From: a virus
Length of the DNA: 39,209 nt
IMG/VR virus record: IMGVR_UViG_3300030329_003379
Span: 1 to 39,209 of that record
Reading direction: 5' to 3' (one strand)
In this document: piece after piece, positions 25,100-32,277 of the stretch
Layout of the letters: every line of letters starts with the position of its first letter
Numbering within the stretch: position 1 is the stretch's first letter
Notes under the pieces: generated by a model
Database searches by the model: none
What the model was told of the DNA's origin: nothing
What the model saw: only the letters and a program-made list of their open reading frames with translations
Position numbers and translations under genes: made by a program

Positions 25100-25294
25100 C
25101 TATCTCTCCGAGGGGGAGGGGGTGTGCTCGTCCCAGAAGTCATCGTCTTCCGGGTAGAAGTAGCCTTCGCCGTAGCACGCGATACACTCTTCGTCATCCC
25201 ATCCGCAGATGCAGTCTCCGGGCCAGCAATCGCAATGGGTATAGCCACGTCCGTTGCAGACTTTGCATTTGATGGGCTGGTCGCTGTCGTCCAT
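25100..25294 (-). CDS. DnaJ-type zinc-finger small protein
   Basis: 64 residues. Eight cysteines in four pairs: C10/C13 (CKVCNGRG), C21/C23, C28/C30 and C37/C40 (CIACYGEG). The two CxxCxGxG units are the DnaJ cysteine-rich pattern and should bind two zinc ions. The tail is acidic. It converges with the esterase gene across a 30-nt gap. It lies 3 nt after the stop of the next gene on this strand. Function unknown. Confidence 0.65.
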   Translation of the reverse strand: MDDSDQPIKCKVCNGRGYTHCDCWPGDCICGWDDEECIACYGEGYFYPEDDDFWDEHTPSPSER

Positions 25295-25297
25295 CCC

Positions 25298-25885
25298 CTA
25301 CTCCCCCTCTGCTTTGTCTTGGGCGAGGGCGCGGAGGGCGACGGGCTGAACTGCCCATCCGTGCTTTTCCAGCGCCTCTCTGGTGCCCTTGGTGCCCTGT
25401 GGGTAGGGGTGATTAGAGGCTCCGCTGTAGAGGGCGGCCTCCTCGCAGCGGATTGCTGCGTCCCACGCCTCAGCCTCGGTGTTGCGGACAGTGGACGCGA
25501 CGGGGACGGGCTCGCCCCAATTCGGGTCGATCAGGGCAAACACCGACTCCCCCACATCAGGGGCGCTGACGTCCTTTCCCGACTTCACCATGTCGCCCCT
25601 CAGAAGGGTCCAGACCACCTTCCCGCTGGGGTGGAACTCAGCGCCGCCGCAACTGAGGCCCTTGGCGTCATACATTTGGAACTCCACGACGCCGCTCTCG
25701 TCCCTGTGGATTTCCACGCTGTCAGGGCATCCGGGACCATCCCCCACATCAGGGGCGCGGCGGAGGGCGTCTATGGCGTCGGCGGCTTCAAGGACGATGC
25801 GAGCGCCGTATGGCAGCTCCGGAGACGGCGGGTTATTCCACCGTGCATATGTATCCCGCAGCCGCTTCGGCAGATCATCGGTCAT
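25298..25885 (-). CDS. Unknown protein with an internal repeat-flanked segment
   Basis: 195 residues. The N-terminus (LPKRLRDTYARWNNPP, GARIVLEAADAIDALRR) is a form common in phage accessory proteins. The C-terminus (EAEAWDAAIRCEEAALYSGA, TREALEKHGWAVQPV) is probably a second small module. Between them a 19-bp direct repeat (25548-25566 and 25740-25758) brackets about 64 codons in frame; both copies encode APDVG. The stop overlaps the start of nothing but is 3 nt from the next gene. Function unknown. Confidence 0.5.
   Translation of the reverse strand: MTDDLPKRLRDTYARWNNPPSPELPYGARIVLEAADAIDALRRAPDVGDGPGCPDSVEIHRDESGVVEFQMYDAKGLSCGGAEFHPSGKVVWTLLRGDMVKSGKDVSAPDVGESVFALIDPNWGEPVPVASTVRNTEAEAWDAAIRCEEAALYSGASNHPYPQGTKGTREALEKHGWAVQPVALRALAQDKAEGE
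25548..25758. repeat. 19-bp direct repeat bracketing 64 codons
   Basis: TCCCCCACATCAGGGGCGC occurs at 25548-25566 and again at 25740-25758, exactly 192 bp (64 codons) apart and in the same reading phase of the minus-strand gene. Recombination between the copies would remove the middle segment without breaking the frame. Confidence 0.9.
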
Positions 25886-26280
25886 TGGCCTTCTCCTTTC
25901 TTGAGGGCGGCGCGGAGTTTCTGGTAAACCTTGGCTTCTGTGTGTGTTATAACCTGTTCACCCTCGGCCATTCTCAGCCAAAGCAGTTGCACCACTTCTT
26001 CTACAGCCTGCCGTAACTCCTCGATTGTCTGATGTTGTGCGGCTGAATCATTCATTGCCCTTTCTATGAAATCAGCCTTTAGATTTATGTTGTCCTCTGC
26101 TGCGGCCAATGCGGTGCGGGCGGCGTCGAGATCGGAGAGGAGGGCGGAGATCATTTCCTCCGCCTGCCGCGTAACCTCCGCGATGGCGGTCATGGGGATT
26201 GGCATGGATAGCGCCGTATTGCACTGGTGAACGAGGCGAGAACGTAGCGCCTCCACGCTCTCCCGTGTGGTGTCGGTCAT
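25882..26280 (-). CDS. Unknown helical protein
   Basis: 132 residues, starting at the ATG whose complement is at 26278-26280, with GAAGGA upstream. It is almost entirely helical (IAEVTRQAEEMISALLSDLD, AARTALAAAEDNINLKADFI, EELRQAVEEVVQLLWLRMAE), with a likely coiled coil in the middle. It overlaps both neighbours by 4 nt. No family is recognised. Confidence 0.55.
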   Translation of the reverse strand: MTDTTRESVEALRSRLVHQCNTALSMPIPMTAIAEVTRQAEEMISALLSDLDAARTALAAAEDNINLKADFIERAMNDSAAQHQTIEELRQAVEEVVQLLWLRMAEGEQVITHTEAKVYQKLRAALKKGEGQ

Positions 26281-26531
26281 GAGATGGGGTCCTTCTGCGC
26301 ACATTCGGAACGAACTTCGTCGGCGATTTCGTTCTGTCCGTAGTCGCAATCCCCGCACTTCGCGCAGACATTGACCGGCACGGAGCAGCTACATTCCTCG
26401 CAGCACCCAGCATTTGCCCCGCCGTAGGATTGCCAATCGTGTCCATGCTCGCGACACGGCCCTGCGGCGATTTCTCTGCGGAGGCGCGCAGCCTCTGCTT
26501 CCACTCGTTCGAGTTCGGCTTGCAGATTCAT
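26277..26531 (-). CDS. Cysteine-rich zinc-binding phage protein
   Basis: 84 residues from the ATG complementary to 26529-26531. A helix (MNLQAELERVEAEAARLRRE) precedes a dense Cys/His cluster: C26, H29, H31, then C43, C44, C47, C49, then C56, C59, C62 in CAKCGDCDYG. Similar small proteins with a CSCSVPV core occur in many phages and have no known role. It is coupled to both neighbours by 4-nt overlaps. Confidence 0.6.
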   Translation of the reverse strand: MNLQAELERVEAEAARLRREIAAGPCREHGHDWQSYGGANAGCCEECSCSVPVNVCAKCGDCDYGQNEIADEVRSECAQKDPIS

Positions 26532-27229
26532 TCCCCCGCCTCCTTCTCCACGCCCGCCGGGATGGAAGACAGAAAGCAATCCAGCCAGTCCCGTTCGTCT
26601 GCGAAGGCTTCGCTGCCCAGTGACGGAATGTGCGCCTCGACTTCATCGAAGCAGGACTGAAACTCGTCCAGTCGCCGCTTGATAGCTCGGAGGTAATATA
26701 GGTCGTTGTCGCTCGCCGCCTCCCGCAGCCCCGCGATCCGGCCCTCCTCCCGTGCCTGTGCCAGTGCGGCGTCAAGGGCGGATTGGGCGTCGTCGGGGGT
26801 GAGTGCGCGGATGACAAGTTGGGAATATTCGATCTGTTCGTCATACCGCGTCCACTCATCTTCATCTGGAGCAGCGCGAGGGTAGTCGTCGCAGGCATTC
26901 GCTGCCGCTTCATACGCTGCCGCCACGAGGGCGGAGGAGTGGTCGGCAGGGATCAAGTCGCCGGAGCGGTAGGCTTCGATCAGCGCCAGAACGAACTCTT
27001 GGTTAGCCCCGAACTCATCACCAATGCCAGAGAACTGAACGTTCAGGGCTACCCCGTCGATATTGACGTATGTGTTCGCCTCGACATACCCGTTTGTATG
27101 GCACAGCGGGCATTGGATTTCCTCGTCTTCCTCGTAGATTTCCGCCGAAGCCAAGTTCATCGGCGTTGCGGCATCGCTGAGGCGCTTCAGGCGGTCGCTG
27201 ACCCGCTCCGGGGCTTTCGTCTCTGTCAT
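26528..27229 (-). CDS. Unknown accessory protein with CxxC motif, first gene left of attP
   Basis: 233 residues, with AGGA 9 nt before the start. Residues 40-43 hold CPLC followed by HTNGYVEANTYVNIDG; the next part (DEFGANQEFVLALIEAYRSG) resembles Ea22-type accessory proteins of phages. The C-terminal third is helical and acidic. The gene and the four after it lie beyond attP from the integrase, so after integration they sit at the far end of the prophage. Function unknown. Confidence 0.5.
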   Translation of the reverse strand: MTETKAPERVSDRLKRLSDAATPMNLASAEIYEEDEEIQCPLCHTNGYVEANTYVNIDGVALNVQFSGIGDEFGANQEFVLALIEAYRSGDLIPADHSSALVAAAYEAAANACDDYPRAAPDEDEWTRYDEQIEYSQLVIRALTPDDAQSALDAALAQAREEGRIAGLREAASDNDLYYLRAIKRRLDEFQSCFDEVEAHIPSLGSEAFADERDWLDCFLSSIPAGVEKEAGE

Positions 27230-27263
27230 CTTTCAATCCTGTCTTGCTGTGGTTGAAATGGGC

Positions 27264-27282
27264 CGATCCGACCTTCGGATCG
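27264..27282. repeat. 8-bp inverted repeat near attP
   Basis: CGATCCGA (27264-27271) and TCGGATCG (27275-27282) with a 3-nt loop form a tight hairpin. On the plus strand it is followed by TGATTTTC. It could be a weak terminator isolating the tRNA end or a protein site in the attachment region. Confidence 0.5.
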
Positions 27283-27347
27283 TGATTTTCGTCTCAACCG
27301 GTCGTCGCAAGAGCCTGATTTTCCTGCCGAAAAATCCGCGCAATCCA

Positions 27348-27394
27348 GACTTTTAATCAGTGGGTCGCAGGTTCGAATCCTGCACGGCTCACCA
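27348..27394 (+). other. attP: attP core: 3' half of tRNA-Lys(TTT)
   Basis: The sequence reads as a tRNA from the anticodon loop to the CCA end: loop CTTTTAA (27350-27356) with anticodon TTT, T-arm stem GCAGG/CCTGC around TTCGAAT (27367-27383), acceptor strand ACGGCTC, discriminator A and CCA (27391-27394). The 5' half is absent: the bases before the loop (CCAGA) do not pair with TCAGT. Phages keep such a piece so that integration restores the host tRNA gene. The integrase gene lies 73 bp away. It sits between phage genes on both sides, so this is attP and not an attL or attR. Confidence 0.85.
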
Positions 27395-27466
27395 CTGTTT
27401 TCAAAGACTTGCGGGAAATTCGGTTGAGACATATCGAGGGACTTGCGACGGGGTTGAGACGAGTGG

Positions 27467-28705
27467 TCAGCTACCGCTTCTCAGCTTGACCACCTTCGAG
27501 ACCGATTCACTGCGGCCGCGGGCATAGCCATCGGTCGTGGTGATGTTCTTGTGCTGGGCTGCATCGCGCAGCAGGTAGGGATCGGCGCCGAGAGACTTCG
27601 CCTCGGTGATCGCCCCGGCCCGAGCGTCCATCATCCACACGTTTTCCGGCAGGCCGAGGTCGCCTCGCAGCCGGGCCCAGGCTTGGCTCCAGCCATACTT
27701 GGTGTAGGGCATGCCGTCCCGCTCGCTGGTGATGACCGGGCCGACGCGGTTCCGGTTGGCTAGGATCCGCAAGCGCATCTGGATCTCGCGCGCGTAGGTG
27801 AGCTCGAACCGGATCGGATCGGGCATGCTCTTGTGGGTCTTCGAGATGACCTTCTCGAACGCGCCGAGGTCGTCGTCGAACATGTCCCACGTGAGCCCGT
27901 CCTGCCACCGCTCCCACGCGACGGGTAGGTGCTTCTGGCGCCGGTTCCGGGCGAGCTTGCGGGTGATGCCGCCGGCCGCCGGGTCACAGGCGAGCCACTG
28001 ACCGCGCACGTCGACCGCGCGCAGGGCGAAGGTCCACTGGATCAGGATGCCGGTGGCGAAGGCGAACATGCCGCGGGCGTCTGCCTCGTCGACGATGGCG
28101 CGGACCTGCTCCCGGGTGGGGGCGACGGAACGCTTGGGCGGGCTCTGGAAGCGCATCTTGGACAGGACAGCGTTCACCTTCACGGCGGCCGGATCCTCGA
28201 TCAGCACCCCATAGGAGGCGACGGCGCGCAGCCGGTTGAACATGCGGTGGATATAGGAGACGGAGCGCCCCTTCTCGAGCATGGTGTCTCGCCGGTCGCA
28301 CAGGAACTCGTAGGTGGTGTTGCGGATCAGGATGTGGCCGATCGCGGTCTCCCAGCGGTCCAGGCACCAGTTGTAATTCTCGAGTGTGTTCGCCTTCACA
28401 TCGCGGATTGGGGAGTGCTTGTCGTGTCGGTATCGGTGGATCAGCCAGCCCCACGTCCCCTGCTCCAGCTTGGGGCTGTCGGCGTGGTAGTAGGCCAGCA
28501 TCTCCCGGGTCAGACGGCGGGCCTCCCTGGCGCGCTCCTCGTCCCGGCCGTCCCCCTTCTCCCCGGGCAGGCGGACGGAGGACACCGGGTAGCCCATCTT
28601 GCGGAACTTCGGTGTCGGCTTCCAGTAGCACCAGCGACCTGACCACCCAGCCCCGGGGGCGTAGAGCGGGTCGGACCCATCGAACAGAGCTTCGTCATAG
28701 CGCAT
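27467..28705 (-). CDS. int: Tyrosine-recombinase integrase
   Basis: 412 residues. The N-terminal part (WGWLIHRYRHDKHSP, ANTLENYNWCLDRWETAIGH) is the core-binding SAM-like domain. The catalytic domain shows Arg229 in FALRAVDVRG, Lys near 289-292, Arg362 in MMDARAGAITEAK, His385 in AAQHKNI and nucleophile Tyr394 in TDGYARG. The usual His of the HxxR box is Met359 or Asp360 here, a tolerated change. It would recombine attP with the host tRNA-Lys gene. It overlaps the excisionase by 11 nt and lies 73 bp from the attP core. Confidence 0.9.
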   Translation of the reverse strand: MRYDEALFDGSDPLYAPGAGWSGRWCYWKPTPKFRKMGYPVSSVRLPGEKGDGRDEERAREARRLTREMLAYYHADSPKLEQGTWGWLIHRYRHDKHSPIRDVKANTLENYNWCLDRWETAIGHILIRNTTYEFLCDRRDTMLEKGRSVSYIHRMFNRLRAVASYGVLIEDPAAVKVNAVLSKMRFQSPPKRSVAPTREQVRAIVDEADARGMFAFATGILIQWTFALRAVDVRGQWLACDPAAGGITRKLARNRRQKHLPVAWERWQDGLTWDMFDDDLGAFEKVISKTHKSMPDPIRFELTYAREIQMRLRILANRNRVGPVITSERDGMPYTKYGWSQAWARLRGDLGLPENVWMMDARAGAITEAKSLGADPYLLRDAAQHKNITTTDGYARGRSESVSKVVKLRSGS

Positions 28706-28937
28706 CGTCGTTGACCTTCATTGTGGTTGTCGATTCTTCGACCTTACCCGGATCCCTGACGGTGCGCCTGCTTTCGACCCACGCGCGCACGTCGGCCTTG
28801 AGGTATTTCCCGAGGATGGGATCTGGCTTCGGGAACCCCTCGGCCTCAAGCGCGCGCCGCTTCCGCTGGAATTGCGACCGGCTCAAGTCGAGGTATTCGT
28901 GCAGCCACGACAGGTTTCCATAGGCGCTGTCGGTCAT
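28695..28937 (-). CDS. xis: Excisionase / AlpA-like winged-helix protein
   Basis: 80 residues from the ATG complementary to 28935-28937. The pattern LSWLHEYLDLSRSQFQRKRR, then GFPKPDPI, KYLKADVRAWVESRR is the MerR-like winged helix of AlpA and small excisionases. It overlaps the integrase start and is read from the same leftward mRNA. Likely roles are directing excision and possibly regulating int. Confidence 0.7.
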   Translation of the reverse strand: MTDSAYGNLSWLHEYLDLSRSQFQRKRRALEAEGFPKPDPILGKYLKADVRAWVESRRTVRDPGKVEESTTTMKVNDDAL

Positions 28938-29395
28938 GGGCTTTTCCTCCCCCTGAGGGCGCGAGACACTGTGGCTTGCGAACACCGAAGCTCCTTCGCA
29001 ATCTGCCACTGGAGTAGACCTGATGCGCGGAGTTGAAATGCTCTCTCGACATCCTCCTCCGTCAGCACGGATTTGTATCGCGGGATGCCATCTTCGGGAA
29101 ACTCTAACGCCGTCTTGTGAAGACCCCGAACTGGTCGAACTATTAAGTGACCAGGGTCGACGCATCGCTCATTATCGCACGATAAATCAACGAAGTAGGT
29201 CTCAGGAATGGGAAAGTGGACAAGCTCCCATATGGATCGCCGGGCGTTGACAAATCGACGTTTTCTTTCGGTGCTATCCTCTAAATAAGGCAAACCCTGA
29301 TTGAACGCTCCAATCCAGATAATATGACCACCATCATCCAATGTTTTCCGCTCAAATTTACGCAGGACAATTTCTCTTTTGGATGGGGTAGGCAT
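28934..29395 (-). CDS. HNH-type endonuclease with C-terminal helix-turn-helix
   Basis: 153 residues. The HNH_3-like part has IIWIGAFNQG, ARRSIWELVHF, and a cysteine box CDNERCVDPGHL (C73, C78, H83). Residues about 111-149 (LTEEDVERAFQLRASGLLQW, QIAKELRCSQATVSRALRG) are a helix-turn-helix. The combination is that of free-standing homing endonucleases with a DNA-binding module. Hand-counted G+C of 29161-29220 is 47%, far below neighbours, so it is probably a recent arrival between the excisionase and the nuclease gene. Confidence 0.65.
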   Translation of the reverse strand: MPTPSKREIVLRKFERKTLDDGGHIIWIGAFNQGLPYLEDSTERKRRFVNARRSIWELVHFPIPETYFVDLSCDNERCVDPGHLIVRPVRGLHKTALEFPEDGIPRYKSVLTEEDVERAFQLRASGLLQWQIAKELRCSQATVSRALRGRKSP

Positions 29396-29400
29396 CTCCG

Positions 29401-29622
29401 TCACTCCCTCTCCGGGCACCAATCGAGGTGCTGACCATGGATCTGCCGGCACTCTCCACACCGGCGGCGGAACGTGGGGATCAGCGGCCCGGTCATCCCG
29501 CCGATTGTGGCGATGTCGATGATCTCCAGCTCGTAGGCCGGGCGCTTCCGAACCGGCGTCCTGTCCTGCGCCGTAACCTCTCCCTGCACGATGCTGGAGC
29601 CGATCTGGATGCAGCGGATCAT
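29401..29622 (-). CDS. Small unknown protein with C-terminal cysteine motif
   Basis: 73 residues from the ATG complementary to 29620-29622. MIRCIQIGSSIVQGEVTAQD, a middle with LEIIDIATIGGMTGPLIP, and a terminal zinc-like box RRRCGECRQIHGQHLDWC. It overlaps the preceding YbcO-like gene by 4 nt. Function unknown. Confidence 0.5.
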   Translation of the reverse strand: MIRCIQIGSSIVQGEVTAQDRTPVRKRPAYELEIIDIATIGGMTGPLIPTFRRRCGECRQIHGQHLDWCPERE

Positions 29623-30014
29623 TTCGTAAACTCCGCGTCTGGAATGATGATGATGCCCATCTCGAGCATGGCGGCCCGGGTCTCTCGCCCCGCCTGCCGC
29701 AGCCGGAATTCCACCGCGCCGCCGTGCTCCAGAAGCCAGTGCCGCTCCTTCGGCGACGGCTGGTCCAGAAGCCGGTGGCATGTCGCGCAGCCGCAGACGG
29801 CTTCAAGGTCGCTGGTCTTCGTGCTGGCGCCTTTGTCCGGGCCGCTCGTGTGATCCATGCAGCAGGTCTCGTCTGGGGCGCAGGACAGGCCGACGAACGA
29901 CGCGATCCGCAGCGTGCACGGCATGAAGTCGCCGGTCTGCTCGCGGTAGATCTTCGGGAGGTTGCGGATCCGGGTGGAACGAACCTTGGGCAACATGTGG
30001 GGCCGGTAGTTCAT
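29619..30014 (-). CDS. YbcO/DUF1364-like nuclease
   Basis: 131 residues. The start LPKVRSTRIRNLPK and the sequence CTLRI (Cys33) followed by CCMDHTSG, and then CGCATCHRLLDQ, match the YbcO/DUF1364 family of phage nucleases with an HNH-like zinc site. The usual LAH segment is replaced by MDHTS. Such enzymes occur in the recombination or nin-type regions of lambdoid phages. It overlaps neighbours by 4 nt at both ends. MNYR at 30014 is taken as start; MLPK, 6 codons later, is possible. Confidence 0.6.
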   Translation of the reverse strand: MNYRPHMLPKVRSTRIRNLPKIYREQTGDFMPCTLRIASFVGLSCAPDETCCMDHTSGPDKGASTKTSDLEAVCGCATCHRLLDQPSPKERHWLLEHGGAVEFRLRQAGRETRAAMLEMGIIIIPDAEFTK

Positions 30015-30328
30015 TTTCTACCTCGCATCAGGTGATCCCAGCCATCCTTCGACAACATGTAGTGGATCCGGTGGAGCGGCATTTTCAGCGCCTCGGCGAG
30101 CTGGTGTTCGGTCATGGCGGTGTTCTTCTCGAGGAACCGGGTCAGCCACGACGGGTTGTAGGCGCCGCTCGGGAGGAACTTCGGGATCTCGAGCCCGACC
30201 GAATCCTCCCAGCCGAAGGTCGCGGCTTCCGAGACGACGCTGGGGCTCACCCCAAGGGCTTCGGCCGCCGCAGCGTGGGACGGATACTCGACACCGCGGA
30301 CGGTGACGGATTTCCGGTCCCAGGGCAT
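30011..30328 (-). CDS. Small DNA-binding candidate with HTH-like segments
   Basis: 105 residues. VRGVEYPSHAAAAEALGVSP looks like a NUMOD-type or HTH segment often attached to homing nucleases. The C-terminal EHQLAEALKMPLHRIHYML is a second HTH-like helix pair. It overlaps the next gene by 1 nt. It may be a regulator or a relic of a nuclease partner; not certain. Confidence 0.45.
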   Translation of the reverse strand: MPWDRKSVTVRGVEYPSHAAAAEALGVSPSVVSEAATFGWEDSVGLEIPKFLPSGAYNPSWLTRFLEKNTAMTEHQLAEALKMPLHRIHYMLSKDGWDHLMRGRK

Positions 30329-30642
30329 CAGACCGGACCCCCTACCCCGCAATAGCCGCGGTCCTTCTTCTCGTCCGGGAAGGTGTAGGCGTTGGGATCC
30401 TGCTGGACCTTCTTCACCGCCTCCTTGTGCAGAACGGCGGCGTTCGAGGTGGGTCGATCCACTTTCAGAAGCGCGACCTCTCGCTGGACGGCCGACACGT
30501 AGCGCGGATCCCGGGCCGACATCGGCATCCACCGCCAGCACGCGCAGGCCGGGCCCCTGCATTTCCCCGTGTCGGCCTTGCCAAAGGTCTTCGCGAGCGG
30601 GCAGAGCATGGTGCCGGCGTCGGTGGCGAGAACGGAGGTCAT
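30328..30642 (-). CDS. Cysteine-containing phage protein of unknown function
   Basis: 104 residues. Cys14 (MLCPLAKTF), Cys28, Cys33 and Cys35 (KCRGPACACWRW) and a late GYCGVGG. This CPLA...CxGxxCxxW arrangement recurs in small phage proteins that probably bind zinc. It is coupled to both neighbours (1-nt and 4-nt overlaps). Function unknown. Confidence 0.5.
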   Translation of the reverse strand: MTSVLATDAGTMLCPLAKTFGKADTGKCRGPACACWRWMPMSARDPRYVSAVQREVALLKVDRPTSNAAVLHKEAVKKVQQDPNAYTFPDEKKDRGYCGVGGPV

Positions 30643-30986
30643 GCTCGACCCCCGCCTTCCATCTCGGCCGTCTGGCGCTCGTAGGCGGAGACGAGGCGAC
30701 CGAGGATTTCATAGCGCTCCTCGGCCACTGCGCTGACCTCCGACTCGTTCGTCATGTCGCGGTCTTTGAGGCCGTGGATGTGCTGCGCCAGATCAAAGGC
30801 AGCTTCGTTGTCAGCGCACTCGAGTGTCGAGAACAGGTCGATCAGAAGCGCACACGCTGCGCTCATCGGGTGCTGGCCGCTCAGCGTGATGTATGTGCTG
30901 ATCGCAGCCGTCGTGATCTGGTTCAGTTGGTCATATCGGGGGTCGCCCGGACCGAACGTGCCCCGCCGAAGTTCTCCGGTCTTCAT
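30639..30986 (-). CDS. Unknown helical protein next to RecT
   Basis: 115 residues from the ATG complementary to 30984-30986. Helical (DQLNQITTAAISTYITLSG, MSAACALLIDLFSTLEC, AVAEERYEILGRLVSAYERQ). It overlaps recT by 4 nt. No family is recognised; conserved position in a recombination operon hints at an accessory role. Confidence 0.5.
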   Translation of the reverse strand: MKTGELRRGTFGPGDPRYDQLNQITTAAISTYITLSGQHPMSAACALLIDLFSTLECADNEAAFDLAQHIHGLKDRDMTNESEVSAVAEERYEILGRLVSAYERQTAEMEGGGRA

Positions 30987-32008
30987 TCCACTTCCTCCTC
31001 GCTCATTTCGGCGTCGGCCTTGTTCCATCCGGCCCGCCAGTTCAGTTCGTTCTCGCTGCCCGCGTCATACGGACAGTCGGAAAACTCGGTCCCGTCCCGG
31101 CGCGCGGTCTCGCCCTCGGCGTATTCCATCGCGTTCGGGTCCGGCTCGGGGTGGCTGTCGATCGTCTCGGCGTCCTCGATGTCGCCGGCATCATCTTCCG
31201 GCTGAACGTCCTGCGGATCTTCACCCCGGCGCGCGGCAGCGGCCCGGGCGGCGAAGCCCATGCTCTCCGGCTCCTTCGGGGTGACATCGCGGATCGGCGC
31301 CGTGTCCTCGTCGGTCATCACCCGGCGGACGTCTTCGGAGCTCATGTCGAGGCGCTTGCAGAGACGGCGGATGACCGTCTTCTTCCACATCTCCTCGAGC
31401 CATTCGAGCCAGATTCCGAGCGGGGTATCCGAGGCGCGTGGCCGCTGCCCTCGCTCGTAGATCTTCTGGGAAGCGCCGGCGCGGCGCACCTTGTCGATGT
31501 CAGCCGCCGACATGAACTCGCGGACCTTCGACCCATCGGTGAGGGTTGCGATTGCGTAGGCGCCCACAGGCTCGCCACGCTCGCCGAACAAGATCGGGTT
31601 GTGCTCCAGCCGCTCGTCGTCGCCCACCACGTAGGTGAAGCGGCCCTCGTCGACCTCGCGCTGGTAGACGATGTGGGCACGGATGTCCTTCACCGTGCCG
31701 GAGCGGCGGACCATCTTGATGAGGCCGAAGACCATGGGCATCGCCTGGCACTTCTCGCCGTCCTTCGTGCGGAAGGGGACCAGCGCCGCCTCGCGCCCGT
31801 CAGGAACGAGGCCAGCGGCGGCCAGCGTGCGGATGCTCTTGAACACCGACTCCCGGTCGCAGTTGAGGATCTTCGGGTTGTCCTGCACCGCGACCACGGC
31901 GGCGTTGCGGAACGCCTCGGGCTTCACGTTGCTGGGCAGCGCCAGCTCCTTGCGTTCGATCAGGGTGCCGATGTCGCGCTTGAACGCGACGAGGGGGTTG
32001 TCGGTCAC
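30983..32008 (-). CDS. recT: RecT-family annealing recombinase with C-terminal RMF/CrpP-like domain
   Basis: 341 residues. The RecT core is plain: PEAFRNAAVVAVQDNPKILN, SVFKSIRTLAAAGLVPDGRE, AMPMVFGLIKMVRRSG and EEMWKKTVIRRLCKRL. It anneals single strands made by the neighbouring exonuclease. After an acidic linker, residues 295-336 (GETARRDGTEFSDCPY, then NWRAGWNKAD) match the ribosome modulation factor/CrpP pattern: small residue, G, then CPY (312-314), Trp324, and GW (327-328). Such a tail is unusual for RecT. The core call is secure; the tail call rests on motif spacing. Confidence 0.88.
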   Translation of the reverse strand: MTDNPLVAFKRDIGTLIERKELALPSNVKPEAFRNAAVVAVQDNPKILNCDRESVFKSIRTLAAAGLVPDGREAALVPFRTKDGEKCQAMPMVFGLIKMVRRSGTVKDIRAHIVYQREVDEGRFTYVVGDDERLEHNPILFGERGEPVGAYAIATLTDGSKVREFMSAADIDKVRRAGASQKIYERGQRPRASDTPLGIWLEWLEEMWKKTVIRRLCKRLDMSSEDVRRVMTDEDTAPIRDVTPKEPESMGFAARAAAARRGEDPQDVQPEDDAGDIEDAETIDSHPEPDPNAMEYAEGETARRDGTEFSDCPYDAGSENELNWRAGWNKADAEMSEEEVE

Positions 32009-32277
32009 AGCACTGCCCTCCCCTTGCCGGAGATTTCGGCGAGTTGCTTGCGGACAGGCATGACCTCCCTATCCCGGCCGGGGCCGTAATAGGTCTGGAA
32101 AAGAAGGCCGTCCCCGACGTTCTTCGCGAGATCGTCGATCATCATGTTCATGCTGCAGATCGTGTCTTCTAGGCGCCTGATCCGCTGGAGCGCGGTGTCC
32201 ATTGCGCCCTTGGCGCCGATCATCTTCTGGACGGCCTCCTTCTCGGCGGCGATACGGTCTTCTGCCTTGTCGTTCAC
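32005..32277 (-). CDS. Unknown coiled-coil protein between RecT and exonuclease
   Basis: 90 residues. Helical throughout the first 55 (EDRIAAEKEAVQKMIGAKGA, ALQRIRRLEDTICSMNMMID), then a short LLFQTYYGPGRDREVMP segment. It overlaps recT and the exonuclease gene by 4 nt each. It is probably an accessory of the recombination pair; no family is recognised. Confidence 0.5.
   Translation of the reverse strand: MNDKAEDRIAAEKEAVQKMIGAKGAMDTALQRIRRLEDTICSMNMMIDDLAKNVGDGLLFQTYYGPGRDREVMPVRKQLAEISGKGRAVL

Larger units (their letters stand above)
27243..27460. repeat. Candidate integrase arm-type sites around attP
   Basis: Four related words surround the core. Plus orientation: CTTGC-TGT-GGTTGA at 27243-27256 (partial), CTTGCG-N8-GGTTGAGAC at 27408-27430 and CTTGCGACG-GGGTTGAGAC at 27442-27460. 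Inverted: GTCTCAACCGGTCGTCGCAAG at 27291-27311. Paired sites of this kind on both sides of a core, next to an integrase gene, are what tyrosine integrases with an arm-binding domain use. Assignment is by pattern only. Confidence 0.6.

Noticed and set aside
27346-27394. A complete tRNA-Lys gene
   Set aside because: Only the anticodon loop to CCA is present. The bases upstream of the loop do not pair with the anticodon stem, and no D-arm or 5' acceptor strand is found.
27929-28642. Plus-strand frame of 237 codons opposite the integrase
   Set aside because: Shadow of the integrase; repeated HV/GL/DG words and no domain.
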